Origin: an uncultured Pseudoteredinibacter sp.
Lineage (GTDB): Bacteria; Pseudomonadota; Gammaproteobacteria; Pseudomonadales; Cellvibrionaceae
Length of the DNA stretch: 64,000 nt
NCBI RefSeq assembly: GCF_947500695.1
Contig: NZ_CANMSS010000001.1
Location: 248,001 to 312,000 of the forward strand
Direction of reading: 5' to 3'
A program made the position numbers and the translations under genes. How positions within the stretch are numbered: position 1 is the stretch's first letter; every line of letters starts with the position of its first letter. A model generated the notes under the pieces. The model saw only the letters and a program-made list of their open reading frames with translations, was not told the DNA's origin and ran no database searches. This document shows, piece by piece, positions 55,289 to 64,000 of the stretch.

Positions 55289-56158
55289 ATGGCTGAATTT
55301 AAACGTATTGGCTTGATCGGGCGCTTAGGAAGTGAAAGTGTACAGTCTTCGCTCAAGAATCTGATCAGTTTTATTAATACCCGCAACCTTGATGTGGTGC
55401 TTGAAAAAGAGACGGCAACCTTACTTCCAGGTCATAATATGGAAGTTTGTAACTACGAAACCCTGGGTAAAACCTGTGATTTGGCTATTGTCGTCGGCGG
55501 TGATGGCAGTATTTTGAGTGCTAGCCGAGCATTGGTGAAGTACAAAATCCCTATCTTAGGGGTAAACCGAGGGCGCCTGGGCTTTCTCACCGACATTGCA
55601 CCAGAAGACATCGATACCTTAGTGGGTGAAGTTCTCGACGGCAAATATGTCATGGAGGAACGCTTCCTACTGCAGATGACGGTGCAAAGAAACGGCCAAT
55701 GGGTAAGTGGCGGTGATGCCATGAACGATGTTGTCATTCACCCCGGCCAATTTATTCGAATGATCGAATTTGAGCTCTATATTGATGAACACTTTGTCTA
55801 TCGCCAGCGCTCTGATGGCCTAATTATCTCTACACCGACGGGTTCAACCGCCTATGCCTTAAGTGGTGGTGGCCCGCTTATGCATCCCAAACTGGATGCA
55901 ATTGTCTTAGTTCCAATGCATGCCCACGCTCTGAATAGCCGCCCAATTGTGGTTGATGGCAGTAGTGATTTGAAAATTGTAATTGGTAAGAATAATACCG
56001 CTAAGCCCCATGTTACCTGTGATGGCCAAACTCACGTTATTACTGAGCCTGGTGATGAAATTTTGGTCCATAAGAAATCGCGAAAAGTAAAATTGATGCA
56101 CCCGCTTAATCAGAATTTTTACGAAACATGTCGCTCTAAGTTGGGATGGAGTAGTTAA
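55289..56158 (+). CDS. nadK: NAD kinase
   Basis: A 289-residue ATP-NAD kinase. IVVGGDGSILSASRAL carries the GGDG motif and catalytic Asp, NRGRLGFLTDI follows, and STPTGSTAYALSGGGP is the substrate-binding stretch. It phosphorylates NAD to NADP. Family length and start agree. It is the first gene of a conserved nadK, phosphoesterase, DUF1315, pepN series. Confidence 0.95.
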   Translation: MAEFKRIGLIGRLGSESVQSSLKNLISFINTRNLDVVLEKETATLLPGHNMEVCNYETLGKTCDLAIVVGGDGSILSASRALVKYKIPILGVNRGRLGFLTDIAPEDIDTLVGEVLDGKYVMEERFLLQMTVQRNGQWVSGGDAMNDVVIHPGQFIRMIEFELYIDEHFVYRQRSDGLIISTPTGSTAYALSGGGPLMHPKLDAIVLVPMHAHALNSRPIVVDGSSDLKIVIGKNNTAKPHVTCDGQTHVITEPGDEILVHKKSRKVKLMHPLNQNFYETCRSKLGWSS

Positions 56159-56390
56159 GGGCAGATTAATGTGGCTCTGCTAAGTTATCACTGGATTTAT
56201 AGCCGAAGCCGGTAAAATTCTTGCAGGATTGGCCGCTAGATAAACTATATAGCCAGTTTAGCTGAGTGCTTGATAGTAGCGATAGCGGCTTAGGTTTCAG
56301 CAATCTGTTTGATCAGCGTAAAAGAGAAATTAAATTGCCCTCGGTATTTAAATTGTCTACACCAAGAGTAGCCTGCTAGAAGAACACCTG

Positions 56391-57374
56391 ATGATGCACA
56401 GCAGTACTTCTACAGCCCAAGGAATTAAGGGCTTCGACATTATTGGCGACATCCATGGTTGCGCCCAGAGTTTAGTGCGCCTATTGGAAAGGCTGGGTTA
56501 TTCCTGCCAAAAGGGTTTCTATCAGCACCCAAGTCGGCAAGCGGTTTTTCTAGGAGATATCATTGATCGTGGCCCGGCTATACGCCGTTGTGTGCAGCTA
56601 ATCCGCCCGATGGTGGAGCAGGGAGCTGCGGTAATGGTTTTAGGTAATCATGAGTTGCATGCCATCGCTTATGAGCGTCTGCGAGGTAAGGGCGCTACCA
56701 CTAATGATCGTTTAATAGAAGAAACGCGCCAGCAATTTGAGAGCTATGAAGCCGAGTGGCAGTCCCATATTTGTTGGTTTGAAAGCCTACCTATTTTCCT
56801 TGAATTACCGGGATGTCGAGTGGTACATGCCTGTTGGGATCAAACTATGATCACTCAGTTTAAGCAGGACTTTGCTGGTTTGAGTAGCCGGGACTTTTGG
56901 CAATCAGCCATGACCCGAGGTAGTTTTATATCCCGCTTTCTTGATCGTTTAACACGCGGTACTGTCTTACCTTTACCTGATGGGCGCAGTTTAAAAAGCC
57001 AAGATGGCTATGTACGTCGATTCTTCCGCACCAAGTTTTGGGCGGAAAAACCGGCAACCTACAGGGATGTCGTTTTTCAGCCAGATCCTTTGCCTGAGGA
57101 TATTGCCAGTCGAGAACTGGATGCGGATGAGAAGAATAACCTTCTTAATTACGGCAATGAGGAGCCCCCCATCTTTATCGGGCATTATTGGCTGAGTGGA
57201 GAACCTCGGGCATTGCGGCCTAATGTAGCCTGCTTGGATTATAGTGCCGTAAAGGATGGAAAGTTGGTTGCTTATCGCTTTGATGGTGAGCAAATCATTC
57301 AGGCTGACAAATTTGTATGGGTAGATGTGGCCAAAGAGATCCTCAATGATTCCCAAGAGCACGGTATTCTTTAG
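56391..57374 (+). CDS. metallophosphoesterase, PPP-type
   Basis: A 327-residue calcineurin-like phosphoesterase. The metal-binding motifs are in order: DIIGDIHGCAQSL, FLGDIIDRGP, VLGNHELHAI, then CRVVHACWDQ and FIGHYWLSGE. It probably hydrolyses a phosphomonoester or a dinucleoside polyphosphate; substrate unproven. Tandem ATGs at 56391/56394. It sits between nadK and DUF1315 on the same strand. Confidence 0.9.
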   Translation: MMHSSTSTAQGIKGFDIIGDIHGCAQSLVRLLERLGYSCQKGFYQHPSRQAVFLGDIIDRGPAIRRCVQLIRPMVEQGAAVMVLGNHELHAIAYERLRGKGATTNDRLIEETRQQFESYEAEWQSHICWFESLPIFLELPGCRVVHACWDQTMITQFKQDFAGLSSRDFWQSAMTRGSFISRFLDRLTRGTVLPLPDGRSLKSQDGYVRRFFRTKFWAEKPATYRDVVFQPDPLPEDIASRELDADEKNNLLNYGNEEPPIFIGHYWLSGEPRALRPNVACLDYSAVKDGKLVAYRFDGEQIIQADKFVWVDVAKEILNDSQEHGIL

Positions 57375-57521
57375 TTTTACACTCTCTGCTTAGTTTATAG
57401 GCAATATACCGCTCTGTCGGCAGTTACTTCCCCCGTGCTTATCCAGCCTGACACATAGCTCGGCAGCTGGTCTAGCTGCGGTGTATAATGCAAAGCAGCA
57501 ATTATTTCTTATGGTCCAGTT

Positions 57522-57791
57522 ATGAATTTTGAACAACTTTTAGACAGTATTGATCCGGCCATTTATCAAAACCTTAAAAAGGCTATTGAATTAGGTAAGT
57601 GGCCTGATGGTAGGGTGCTAAGTAAAGAGCAAAGGGAATTGTGCTTGCAAGCTGTCATTGCCTATGAACATAAGCATCTTGCTGAGGATGAGCGAACAGC
57701 TTATATCCCTCCGAAACCGCATCAGCACTGTGGCGGTAGCGGTGAAGTTGCCGAACCCGATGAAGAGCAGCCATTAAACTGGAAGCACTAG
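57522..57791 (+). CDS. DUF1315 (YeaC) family protein
   Basis: An 89-residue protein matching YeaC: MNFEQLLDSIDPAIYQNLKKAIELGKWPDG at the start, then LCLQAVIAYEHKHLAEDERTAYI. Function unknown. It is 60 bp before pepN and probably in the same operon. Confidence 0.9.
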   Translation: MNFEQLLDSIDPAIYQNLKKAIELGKWPDGRVLSKEQRELCLQAVIAYEHKHLAEDERTAYIPPKPHQHCGGSGEVAEPDEEQPLNWKH

Positions 57792-57850
57792 CCAGCACCA
57801 TTGATTCAGCGAAAATAACTTATACCCATATCCAATAGTGAAGTGAAATC

Positions 57851-60574
57851 GTGAGCGATAAAACCATATATCTAAAAGACTATAGAGCCCCAGCTTACTG
57901 GATTGATCGTACGGATTTGTATGTCGATTTACGCGATGACAAAACCACCGTGATCAACCAAATGAGCATGCGTATAAACCCAGAGGCCAGTGCCGAAGAG
58001 CGCTTGATATTGGCCTTGCATGGGCAAGAATTAGAGCTTTTGTCGCTTGAATTAAATGGACAAATTGTTGCGCCCGACGACTATCATTTAGATGGCGAAG
58101 GTTTATCCATTTACATGGATCGACTAGAGCTGGATCTCGCTAATAATGCCCTGAGTTTTGAGTTGACTGTTAAAACTCAGATAGAGCCCCAAAACAATAC
58201 TTCACTAGAAGGATTGTACAAATCAAGTGGTATGTATTGCACACAGTGCGAGGCAGAAGGCTTTCGGAAAATTAGCTATTACCTCGATCGACCTGATGTA
58301 ATGAGTGAGTTTTTTACCAGTATTGAAGCCGATGGAAGTGTGTATCCGGTGATGCTCAGCAACGGTAATAAGCTTGAGGACACCATTCTAGAAAGTGGAC
58401 GTCGATTGGTACGCTGGCACGACCCCCACAAAAAACCGGCCTATCTGTTTGCCTTGGTGGCAGGCGATCTTGAGTGTGTGGAAGATTATTTCACCACTAA
58501 GAGTGGGCGAAAGGTCTTGCTGCAAATTTTTGTTGAAGCAAAAGATCTTGATAAGTGCCAGCACGCCATGGATTCCCTTAAAAACTCTATGAGCTGGGAT
58601 GAAGAGGTCTATGGGCGAGAATACGATCTCGATATATTTATGATCGTCGCTGTCGATGACTTTAATATGGGCGCTATGGAAAACAAAGGGCTCAATATCT
58701 TCAATACCTCATGTGTATTGGCAAAGGCCGAAACGACTACCGATGCCGGCTTTCAGCGGGTAGAAGCGGTGGTAGCTCATGAATACTTCCATAATTGGTC
58801 TGGAAATCGCGTGACTTGTCGCGATTGGTTCCAGTTATCGCTTAAGGAAGGCTTTACTGTATTTCGCGATGCGCAGTTTTCTGCTGATATGGGGTCGGCA
58901 ACCGTCAAGCGCGTAGAGGATGTCAGCTTACTTCGTAGTGCACAGTTTGCTGAGGATGGTGGCCCTTTAGCGCATGCGGTTAGGCCGGCATCTTTTGTTG
59001 AGATTTCAAATTTCTATACTCTAACTATTTATGAAAAGGGCGCTGAAATCGTCCGCATGTTACATACCTTGTTGGGTGAGGAGCTGTTTCGCCAAGGGGC
59101 TGATTTGTACTTTGATCGTCATGATGGCCAGGCTGTTACCGTAGAGGATTTTGTTGCCGCAATGGCTGAAGTCTCAGGCCGAGATTTTAAGCAGTTCATG
59201 AATTGGTATCAGCAAGCGGGAACCCCAGAGCTTAATATAAGTGAAAACTACGATGAAGTAGCGCGCGAGTACAAAGTGCGTATCGAGCAGTATTGTCGCC
59301 CAACACCTGAAAGCAATGAAAAACAGCCTTATCTCGTTCCACTGAATGTCAGCTTATGGGGTGAGGCGGGGGCCTTAGCCATTCGCTTAAAAGATCAAGA
59401 AGCAGATTTTGAAAGCTCTGATAACACTCAAGCAATCATTGAGCTAACAGAAGAAGTTACCGAGCTGTGTTTTTGCGATGTGCCGGAACGCCCAGTTATT
59501 TCTTTATTACGTGGTTTTTCGGCGCCGGTAAAATTGCATTTTCAGCGTGATCACCAGCAGTTGCTGCGTTTGATGACCATGGAAAGCGACGGTTTTACGC
59601 GCTGGGATGCCTGCCAGACTTTGCTATTAAATGCTATTGCAGAATTAGAAACAGTCGCGTCAGATGATACAAAAGAGCAACAGTATTTGTGCCAACCTAT
59701 AGCCGAGGCATTCAAAGCGCTATTGCAAGATGACAATGTAGACCCTGCGATGGTCGCATTGATGCTGCAATTACCGTCTTTGAGTTACTTGATTGAATTA
59801 CGTCAAGAAGTGCAGTTGGAGAAGCTAGATGCGGCTCGTGAGATATTGCGTTTAGCCATTGCAAATGCCTGTTTTCAAGAGTTTAAAGCTATCTATCAGG
59901 CTTACGATCATGCCGAGGCTTATCAAGCCAAGGCTGGACAGATTGCCAAGCGAAGTCTAAAAAATATGGCGCTTAGCTATTTGATGTTAGCGGCAGATAA
60001 GGGCGATCAGGGCACGGTATCTGAACAACTTATTCGGTCTTGTGTTGAGCAGTTTCAGCATGCGAATAATATGAGCGACCAAATTTCTGCACTACAAGTT
60101 TTGCTGAATGCAAACTGTGCAGAGCAGCAAGCTAAGCAAGCTCTTGATAGCTTTTATCAACAGTGGAAAAGTGAAACGCTGGTTGTCAATCTATGGCTGC
60201 AAAGCCAGGCCTTACGAAGATCAAGTGACGCGCTGGAGCAGGTGGACACGCTAAAACAGCATCCGGCTTATGATGGTCTAAATCCTAATAAAGTGCGCTC
60301 CTTAATTGGAGCATTTTGTGGTCAGAACTTAATGGCTTTTCATGCTTCTGATGATGACGGGCAGCCAAGCGATAAAGCCTATCAGTTCCTAGCAAAAGAA
60401 GTGCTTGCTCTAGATAAGCATAACCCCCAGATAGCGGCTCGTTTACTAGTGCCGCTAACTCGTTGGCACAAATTTGGAGGGACGAGACAGTCTCTGATGA
60501 AGACAGCGTTACAAAGTATTGCCGAGCGCGAGATCTCTAAAGATGTACGAGAGCTGGTAGAGAAAAGCTTATAA
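57851..60574 (+). CDS. pepN: aminopeptidase N (alanyl aminopeptidase)
   Basis: A 907-residue M1 zinc metallopeptidase. GAMENKGLNIF is the exopeptidase motif, VVAHEYFHNWSGN (about residues 308-320) is HExxH, and the third zinc ligand Glu is in LKEGFTVFRD. It removes N-terminal residues from peptides in the cytosol. The start is GTG at 57851, giving MSDKTIYLKDYRAP, slightly longer than the E. coli protein (870). Ends 19 bp before a bidirectional terminator. Confidence 0.96.
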   Translation: MSDKTIYLKDYRAPAYWIDRTDLYVDLRDDKTTVINQMSMRINPEASAEERLILALHGQELELLSLELNGQIVAPDDYHLDGEGLSIYMDRLELDLANNALSFELTVKTQIEPQNNTSLEGLYKSSGMYCTQCEAEGFRKISYYLDRPDVMSEFFTSIEADGSVYPVMLSNGNKLEDTILESGRRLVRWHDPHKKPAYLFALVAGDLECVEDYFTTKSGRKVLLQIFVEAKDLDKCQHAMDSLKNSMSWDEEVYGREYDLDIFMIVAVDDFNMGAMENKGLNIFNTSCVLAKAETTTDAGFQRVEAVVAHEYFHNWSGNRVTCRDWFQLSLKEGFTVFRDAQFSADMGSATVKRVEDVSLLRSAQFAEDGGPLAHAVRPASFVEISNFYTLTIYEKGAEIVRMLHTLLGEELFRQGADLYFDRHDGQAVTVEDFVAAMAEVSGRDFKQFMNWYQQAGTPELNISENYDEVAREYKVRIEQYCRPTPESNEKQPYLVPLNVSLWGEAGALAIRLKDQEADFESSDNTQAIIELTEEVTELCFCDVPERPVISLLRGFSAPVKLHFQRDHQQLLRLMTMESDGFTRWDACQTLLLNAIAELETVASDDTKEQQYLCQPIAEAFKALLQDDNVDPAMVALMLQLPSLSYLIELRQEVQLEKLDAAREILRLAIANACFQEFKAIYQAYDHAEAYQAKAGQIAKRSLKNMALSYLMLAADKGDQGTVSEQLIRSCVEQFQHANNMSDQISALQVLLNANCAEQQAKQALDSFYQQWKSETLVVNLWLQSQALRRSSDALEQVDTLKQHPAYDGLNPNKVRSLIGAFCGQNLMAFHASDDDGQPSDKAYQFLAKEVLALDKHNPQIAARLLVPLTRWHKFGGTRQSLMKTALQSIAEREISKDVRELVEKSL

Positions 60575-60592
60575 AATGAGCTGGTCAATAAT

Positions 60593-60621
60593 AAAAAAGC
60601 CAGCGTATTGCTGGCTTTTTT
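60593..60621. terminator. bidirectional terminator between pepN and the Bat genes
   Basis: AAAAAAGCCAGC and GCTGGCTTTTTT form a 6-7 bp stem around GTATT with A- and T-runs on both sides. Confidence 0.92.
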
Positions 60622-60626
60622 ATTAT

Positions 60627-62420
60627 CTAATGAGGGTAGAGGGGCGGCAGTAAAGACTCATCCCGCTGCTCTTGATTAAGCTGCGTTTCAAGAGCTGAGA
60701 TAGCCTCTCTGAGTACTTCCTTATCTATCGCTTGTGCAGCTTCCGCCCGTGCACTATAGAGTTGGGCTTCTAGCTGTTTGAACAACTTCTCCAACTCACT
60801 ATTTGCAAAACAGTTTTCAAAATGAGGATATTGGCTCTTCTGCTTGTTGATATAGCTTTGCAAGCTCTGAAATTGTGCCTTTGCATCAGTTTGCGCAATC
60901 ACTACTTCCAGGTTTCCCGTATTCGGTCTAGCAGCGTCTGGCTGCTTGCCGATCTTAAGCTGCTCCTTCAGTAGTTCATTGTCTCTCCAGAGTTTGACAC
61001 TCACTAGGGTAAAGGCAATTGCTAAAATAGCGCTGAATAGGGAAAAGATTATCCAGCCGCTAAGCGAATCGCTATTGGCTTGGGTAAGATGATGTTCATT
61101 AGCTTGCGCTTCTTCAGGTACGTTGCCGGATAGCTCTTTCTTATCGCTAGCTGTGGCGCTAGCAACTGAAGGTTCTTGGTTCTGAGTTTGGTTTGGATTC
61201 GCTGCCGAAGCTTTGACATTAATATCCATAGCGGGAAGCTTGGCCGTTTGCCATTGTTGGCGAGCGGTATTCCACCAGCGTATCTCAATAGCGGGCAGGG
61301 TAAGTGGTCCGGCCTTACTGGCAATGATTGCGGTAGAAATGCGACGCGTGCCAGTAATACCGCTGTTATCTTTATCGTCTTCGCTTTGAGGTTGCTCAGG
61401 GTAGGTTTTTATACGACCTTTCAGCTCGGGGGCTTGGCCCATGTCAATATTGGGGAGTTGTGCGGCGGTTAGGCCTTTTGCGGTGATTTCAATTTTTCGA
61501 GTAATGGGTTCGCCCACTTGCATTTGTTCTGGATCGTTACTCCAGCTTTGGCTAATCGTCAGCTGCTCTGCAGGAAGCCAATCGGTAGATTTTTCAGGGC
61601 TTGCTTTAATTTCTAGCTCTATCGCTTCGCTCTGTAAACGATGGATACGCCCACTGTTGTTATTAAATGGATCGAAGATGTTTCTTCGCCCGCCACTAAC
61701 TCCAATACTCCAGCGAAGCCTTGGTAGTGCAAGCTTGCCGCTGTGCTGCGGGTATATTGCATAGCGGGTTTCTACCACTACATAAGGGCGGCCACCAATA
61801 CGCGTCTGGTAGTCAAACTGAGCAAGCAGTTCGACCTTTGCCTTGTCTAGTTGAAGCGGCTCTGGATCAAAACTGCTTATGTTGACTGCACTGTACAGTT
61901 TTTGTGTGAATATGATTTGTTCTTGAACAAAGGCGGTATCTTTGTCTGTGGTAGTTTCTAAGAAGATATCCCGCTTTGCTCCGTTAGCGTTGCTCTGTTT
62001 ACTGACAGTAATGGGGATAGCGTCAGAAAACTCACCGTCGTATTCAAAGCTGGGAATAATGAGTTGCCCTTCACGCTTGGGGCCGAGTGTTAAAACCCAT
62101 TCGGTAATTGAGCTGACTTTTCCGTTCATGCTCTGATAGCGATTGCTCTTATGTTGTCTCAAGATATCGAAGTTTTGTTGCAGCTCGTCGAATGATGGCG
62201 CGCTAAAAGCAGCTTGCTCATCGATAGCCACCGTAAGAGTAAGAGTTTCGCTCATTGCTATGCTGTTTCTATCGATCTTGGCAGTAATATTCAACGCAAA
62301 GCTCGCTGTGCTGCACGCTAAAAGGCAGAAAAGGGCCAGGGCTTTGCCTAGCAAAGGGAGCTTTGCCTTTTGGTCACTATACTTTGACATTGCGTCACTA
62401 TTGATTTGTTTGCTCATCAT
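60627..62420 (-). CDS. batD: BatD family protein
   Basis: A 597-residue BatD-like protein. A signal peptide is near residues 15-42 (LLGKALALFCLLACSTASFA). Beta-rich oxygen-tolerance/BatD domains follow (NITAKIDRNSIAMSETLTLTV, FDYQTRIGGRPYVVVETRYAIYP). One TM lies near residue 450 (GWIIFSLFSAILAIAFTLVSVKLW), then a cytoplasmic helical tail. Bat proteins sit in the envelope and are linked to MoxR AAA+ ATPases and vWA proteins. It starts 20 bp after the batB/C-like gene on the same strand. The ATG at 62420 is one of two adjacent ATGs. Confidence 0.88.
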   Translation of the reverse strand: MMSKQINSDAMSKYSDQKAKLPLLGKALALFCLLACSTASFALNITAKIDRNSIAMSETLTLTVAIDEQAAFSAPSFDELQQNFDILRQHKSNRYQSMNGKVSSITEWVLTLGPKREGQLIIPSFEYDGEFSDAIPITVSKQSNANGAKRDIFLETTTDKDTAFVQEQIIFTQKLYSAVNISSFDPEPLQLDKAKVELLAQFDYQTRIGGRPYVVVETRYAIYPQHSGKLALPRLRWSIGVSGGRRNIFDPFNNNSGRIHRLQSEAIELEIKASPEKSTDWLPAEQLTISQSWSNDPEQMQVGEPITRKIEITAKGLTAAQLPNIDMGQAPELKGRIKTYPEQPQSEDDKDNSGITGTRRISTAIIASKAGPLTLPAIEIRWWNTARQQWQTAKLPAMDINVKASAANPNQTQNQEPSVASATASDKKELSGNVPEEAQANEHHLTQANSDSLSGWIIFSLFSAILAIAFTLVSVKLWRDNELLKEQLKIGKQPDAARPNTGNLEVVIAQTDAKAQFQSLQSYINKQKSQYPHFENCFANSELEKLFKQLEAQLYSARAEAAQAIDKEVLREAISALETQLNQEQRDESLLPPLYPH

Positions 62421-62440
62421 TTTATCTTTCGAATCTCGTC

Positions 62441-64000
62441 CTAATAACGCTTATGGGCATCGTTCTTGGGGAGCTTTAATTTGCCATTGCGAATCGCCAA
62501 CTGCTTTTGACGCTCTTCATATAGAAATTTCTCCCGCAATAAGCCGGAGGGGTCGTCTGGAACCTGCTTTAACCATTGCTCCAGAGCCTGTTTCTCTTCA
62601 TCACTTAGCGACTCTTCAGGGCTAGCCATCGCTTGAGCTTGCTGTTCTTCGGTTTCTTGTTCTTCTGTCTTTGGTTCTTCAGTCTCTGGTTTATCGTTTT
62701 GCTTGTTCTGAGCTTCTTGCTCTTTGTTGTTTTTCTCTTCTTCGCTCTCGTTTTCACGATTTTCTTGATCGCTGTTTTCATGCTCGGAAGACTGTTCATT
62801 TGAGTTGTCAGGCTGCTGTTGCTCTTCAGAGTTTTCCTTGTTGTCCGAACCTTGCTGATCTTCTTTGGAATCCGATTCCTGCTCACCGGAATCTTGTTGC
62901 TCCGATTCTTGATTTTGCTGATTCTGATTATTCTCTTGCTGGTTTTCCTGTTTTAGTTTTTCGATCAGATCTTTATTGAACTGGGCGTCCTCAAAATTTG
63001 ATTGAAGCTCAAGTGCGCGATCATAGGCTTTGATGGCTTCATCGAGTTGGCCGGCTTTGGCAAGTGCATTGCCGTGATTGTAATGCAGTTCTGGGTCTAG
63101 GCTGTCTTTACTAAGATTTGCCAGCGATTCAGCCGCTTTATCGTATTGCCCCCCTTGGTAGTCAGAAAGGGCCTGCCATTGCGGATTCTTAAATAGCTCG
63201 CTAGCCTTGTTATAGTCTTGATCTTGGTAGGCCTTAAGGGCACGTTGATCCTTAGAGTACCAAAGCTTGTCAATTAAACTATCTTGTTTTTCATTGTGAG
63301 ATTCACTTGTGCTACTAACCTGTTCACCATCGGCCATTGCTGGCACGGAAGGAAGGCTCAGTAATGAGCTAAATAAGGCAAGCATTGCAAATGTACTTAT
63401 TAGACCGCCTTTGCGGAAGGCAAAAGGAAAAAACGCTAACAATACCAGCGCTAGCCAGTGTCCATTATCTTGCCATTGATCAAACTCGCGATCGACTAGA
63501 TTGTCTTGCTGATCTTGCGTACCCAAAGAAAGATCGCTGCGATTTTGCCAGAATGCCTCGAGAGACTGTAAATCCTGCTCGCCTGGGCTTAGCTGAACAA
63601 ATCGACCGCCATTGTCGTTAGCTAAATCTTTAAGTTCCTTAATATCGGTTTTAGCAATAACAATATTGCCTTGATTATCTTTGATAAATCCTCTTCCGCT
63701 AGGAATTGGACCGCCATCTTGGCTGCCAACGGCCATTACCGATAATCGAAAGGGGCTGCCTTGCAATACATCGTTGATAGCCTCACTGGCTACAGGATCG
63801 ACGCCGTCGCTCAGTAACAGAATGTCGCCATACTGACGGCCGCTATCTTTTAATAGTTGAATAGCTCTTTCAATAGCCGATTCTGTATTGCTTCCAGGTA
63901 TTGGCATTAAACTGGGTTTCAGTACCGGCAGTAAGTTGATGATCGTTTCTACATCATCGGTTAGAGGTGTAACAATGTGTGCTTCACCACCATAAACAAT
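62441..64000 (-). CDS. vWA/TPR protein, BatB-BatC-like fusion (5' truncated by window end)
   Basis: An open frame extending past the window end, at least 519 codons. The ATG at 63907 is internal, since the 31 upstream codons (VYGGEAHIVTPLTDDVETII) continue the von Willebrand A fold into DILLLSDGVDPV. After the vWA domain come a TM (WLALVLLAFFPFAF), a second hydrophobic segment (LISTFAMLALFSSLLSL), TPRs (DYNKASELFKNPQWQALSDYQGGQ; LHYNHGNALAKAGQLDEAIKAYDRAL), then a very acidic Gln/Glu/Asn/Ser-rich linker and a short basic C-terminal segment. BatB and BatC-like parts are joined in one protein. MoxR/BatA would lie upstream. Confidence 0.9.
   Translation of the reverse strand: MVYGGEAHIVTPLTDDVETIINLLPVLKPSLMPIPGSNTESAIERAIQLLKDSGRQYGDILLLSDGVDPVASEAINDVLQGSPFRLSVMAVGSQDGGPIPSGRGFIKDNQGNIVIAKTDIKELKDLANDNGGRFVQLSPGEQDLQSLEAFWQNRSDLSLGTQDQQDNLVDREFDQWQDNGHWLALVLLAFFPFAFRKGGLISTFAMLALFSSLLSLPSVPAMADGEQVSSTSESHNEKQDSLIDKLWYSKDQRALKAYQDQDYNKASELFKNPQWQALSDYQGGQYDKAAESLANLSKDSLDPELHYNHGNALAKAGQLDEAIKAYDRALELQSNFEDAQFNKDLIEKLKQENQQENNQNQQNQESEQQDSGEQESDSKEDQQGSDNKENSEEQQQPDNSNEQSSEHENSDQENRENESEEEKNNKEQEAQNKQNDKPETEEPKTEEQETEEQQAQAMASPEESLSDEEKQALEQWLKQVPDDPSGLLREKFLYEERQKQLAIRNGKLKLPKNDAHKRY

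Overview
The window reads as a chromosome segment of a free-living, probably marine, aerobic gammaproteobacterium. Evidence is the CysB, RNase II, TesB, NadK, PepN and DUF1315 set, the TonB-dependent receptor, two chemoreceptors and the Bat locus. The mix of DUF1853-nadK-phosphoesterase-DUF1315-pepN synteny with acyl-CoA, TonB and AraC catabolic genes suggests a relative of Pseudomonas or Cellvibrionales/Spongiibacteraceae. This placement is inferred from gene content only; no rRNA gene is present. Base composition is moderate and coding density is high.

Layout. 1-8.7 kb: a truncated TauE/SafE permease divergent from cysB, an unknown membrane-anchored protein, a late cobalamin operon (cbiB, cobD, a short cobC-like phosphatase), then tesB and RNase II. 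8.7-13.1 kb: a long leader with a possible GEMM-type (c-di-GMP) riboswitch before a Cache chemoreceptor, and a DUF819 membrane protein. 13.2-28 kb: a catabolic block with a [2Fe-2S] ferredoxin and its reductase, GlxA-type and TetR regulators, an MDR oxidoreductase, two adjacent dissimilar acyl-CoA dehydrogenases, a second chemoreceptor, an acyl-CoA synthetase, a TonB-dependent receptor and an AraC regulator. Together these suggest uptake, sensing, CoA activation and dehydrogenation of a hydrophobic carboxylate, possibly a steroid or terpenoid. 28-31 kb: an unknown membrane-anchored protein, a NYN-domain protein and an RhlE-type DEAD-box helicase.

31.2-36.3 kb is the accessory island: a HigBA toxin-antitoxin pair, a decapitated RHS tip with a putative secreted immunity partner, a RAYT-like Y1 transposase, a second orphan fragment with a small membrane protein, another small membrane protein, and a dispersed repeat family not explained by any gene. 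36.4-48.3 kb: a secreted alpha/beta hydrolase; a tightly coupled operon of PhnD-like periplasmic binding protein, GGDEF/EAL membrane protein and outer-membrane barrel; an RND efflux pair; and a LytS/LytTR two-component system.

48.5-51.3 kb: a flavin-reductase-like protein, tRNA-Val and tRNA-Asp, a direct duplication of the tRNA-Asp tail with its terminator, a repeat-rich gap with a possible 28-codon acidic micro-ORF, and an ECF-like sigma factor overlapping a putative anti-sigma protein. 51.5-64 kb: a coiled-coil Cys-rich protein, a PLP enzyme of the ACC deaminase/D-cysteine desulfhydrase family, DUF1853, nadK, a phosphoesterase, DUF1315, pepN, and convergent to these batD and a BatB/BatC-like fusion running off the window end.

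The best candidates for something undescribed are the three-layer c-di-GMP operon (37.5-41.5 kb), the toxin-tip island with its repeats (31.2-36.3 kb) and the tRNA-Asp tail duplication (49.2-49.5 kb). No CRISPR array, rRNA, complete IS or prophage was seen.
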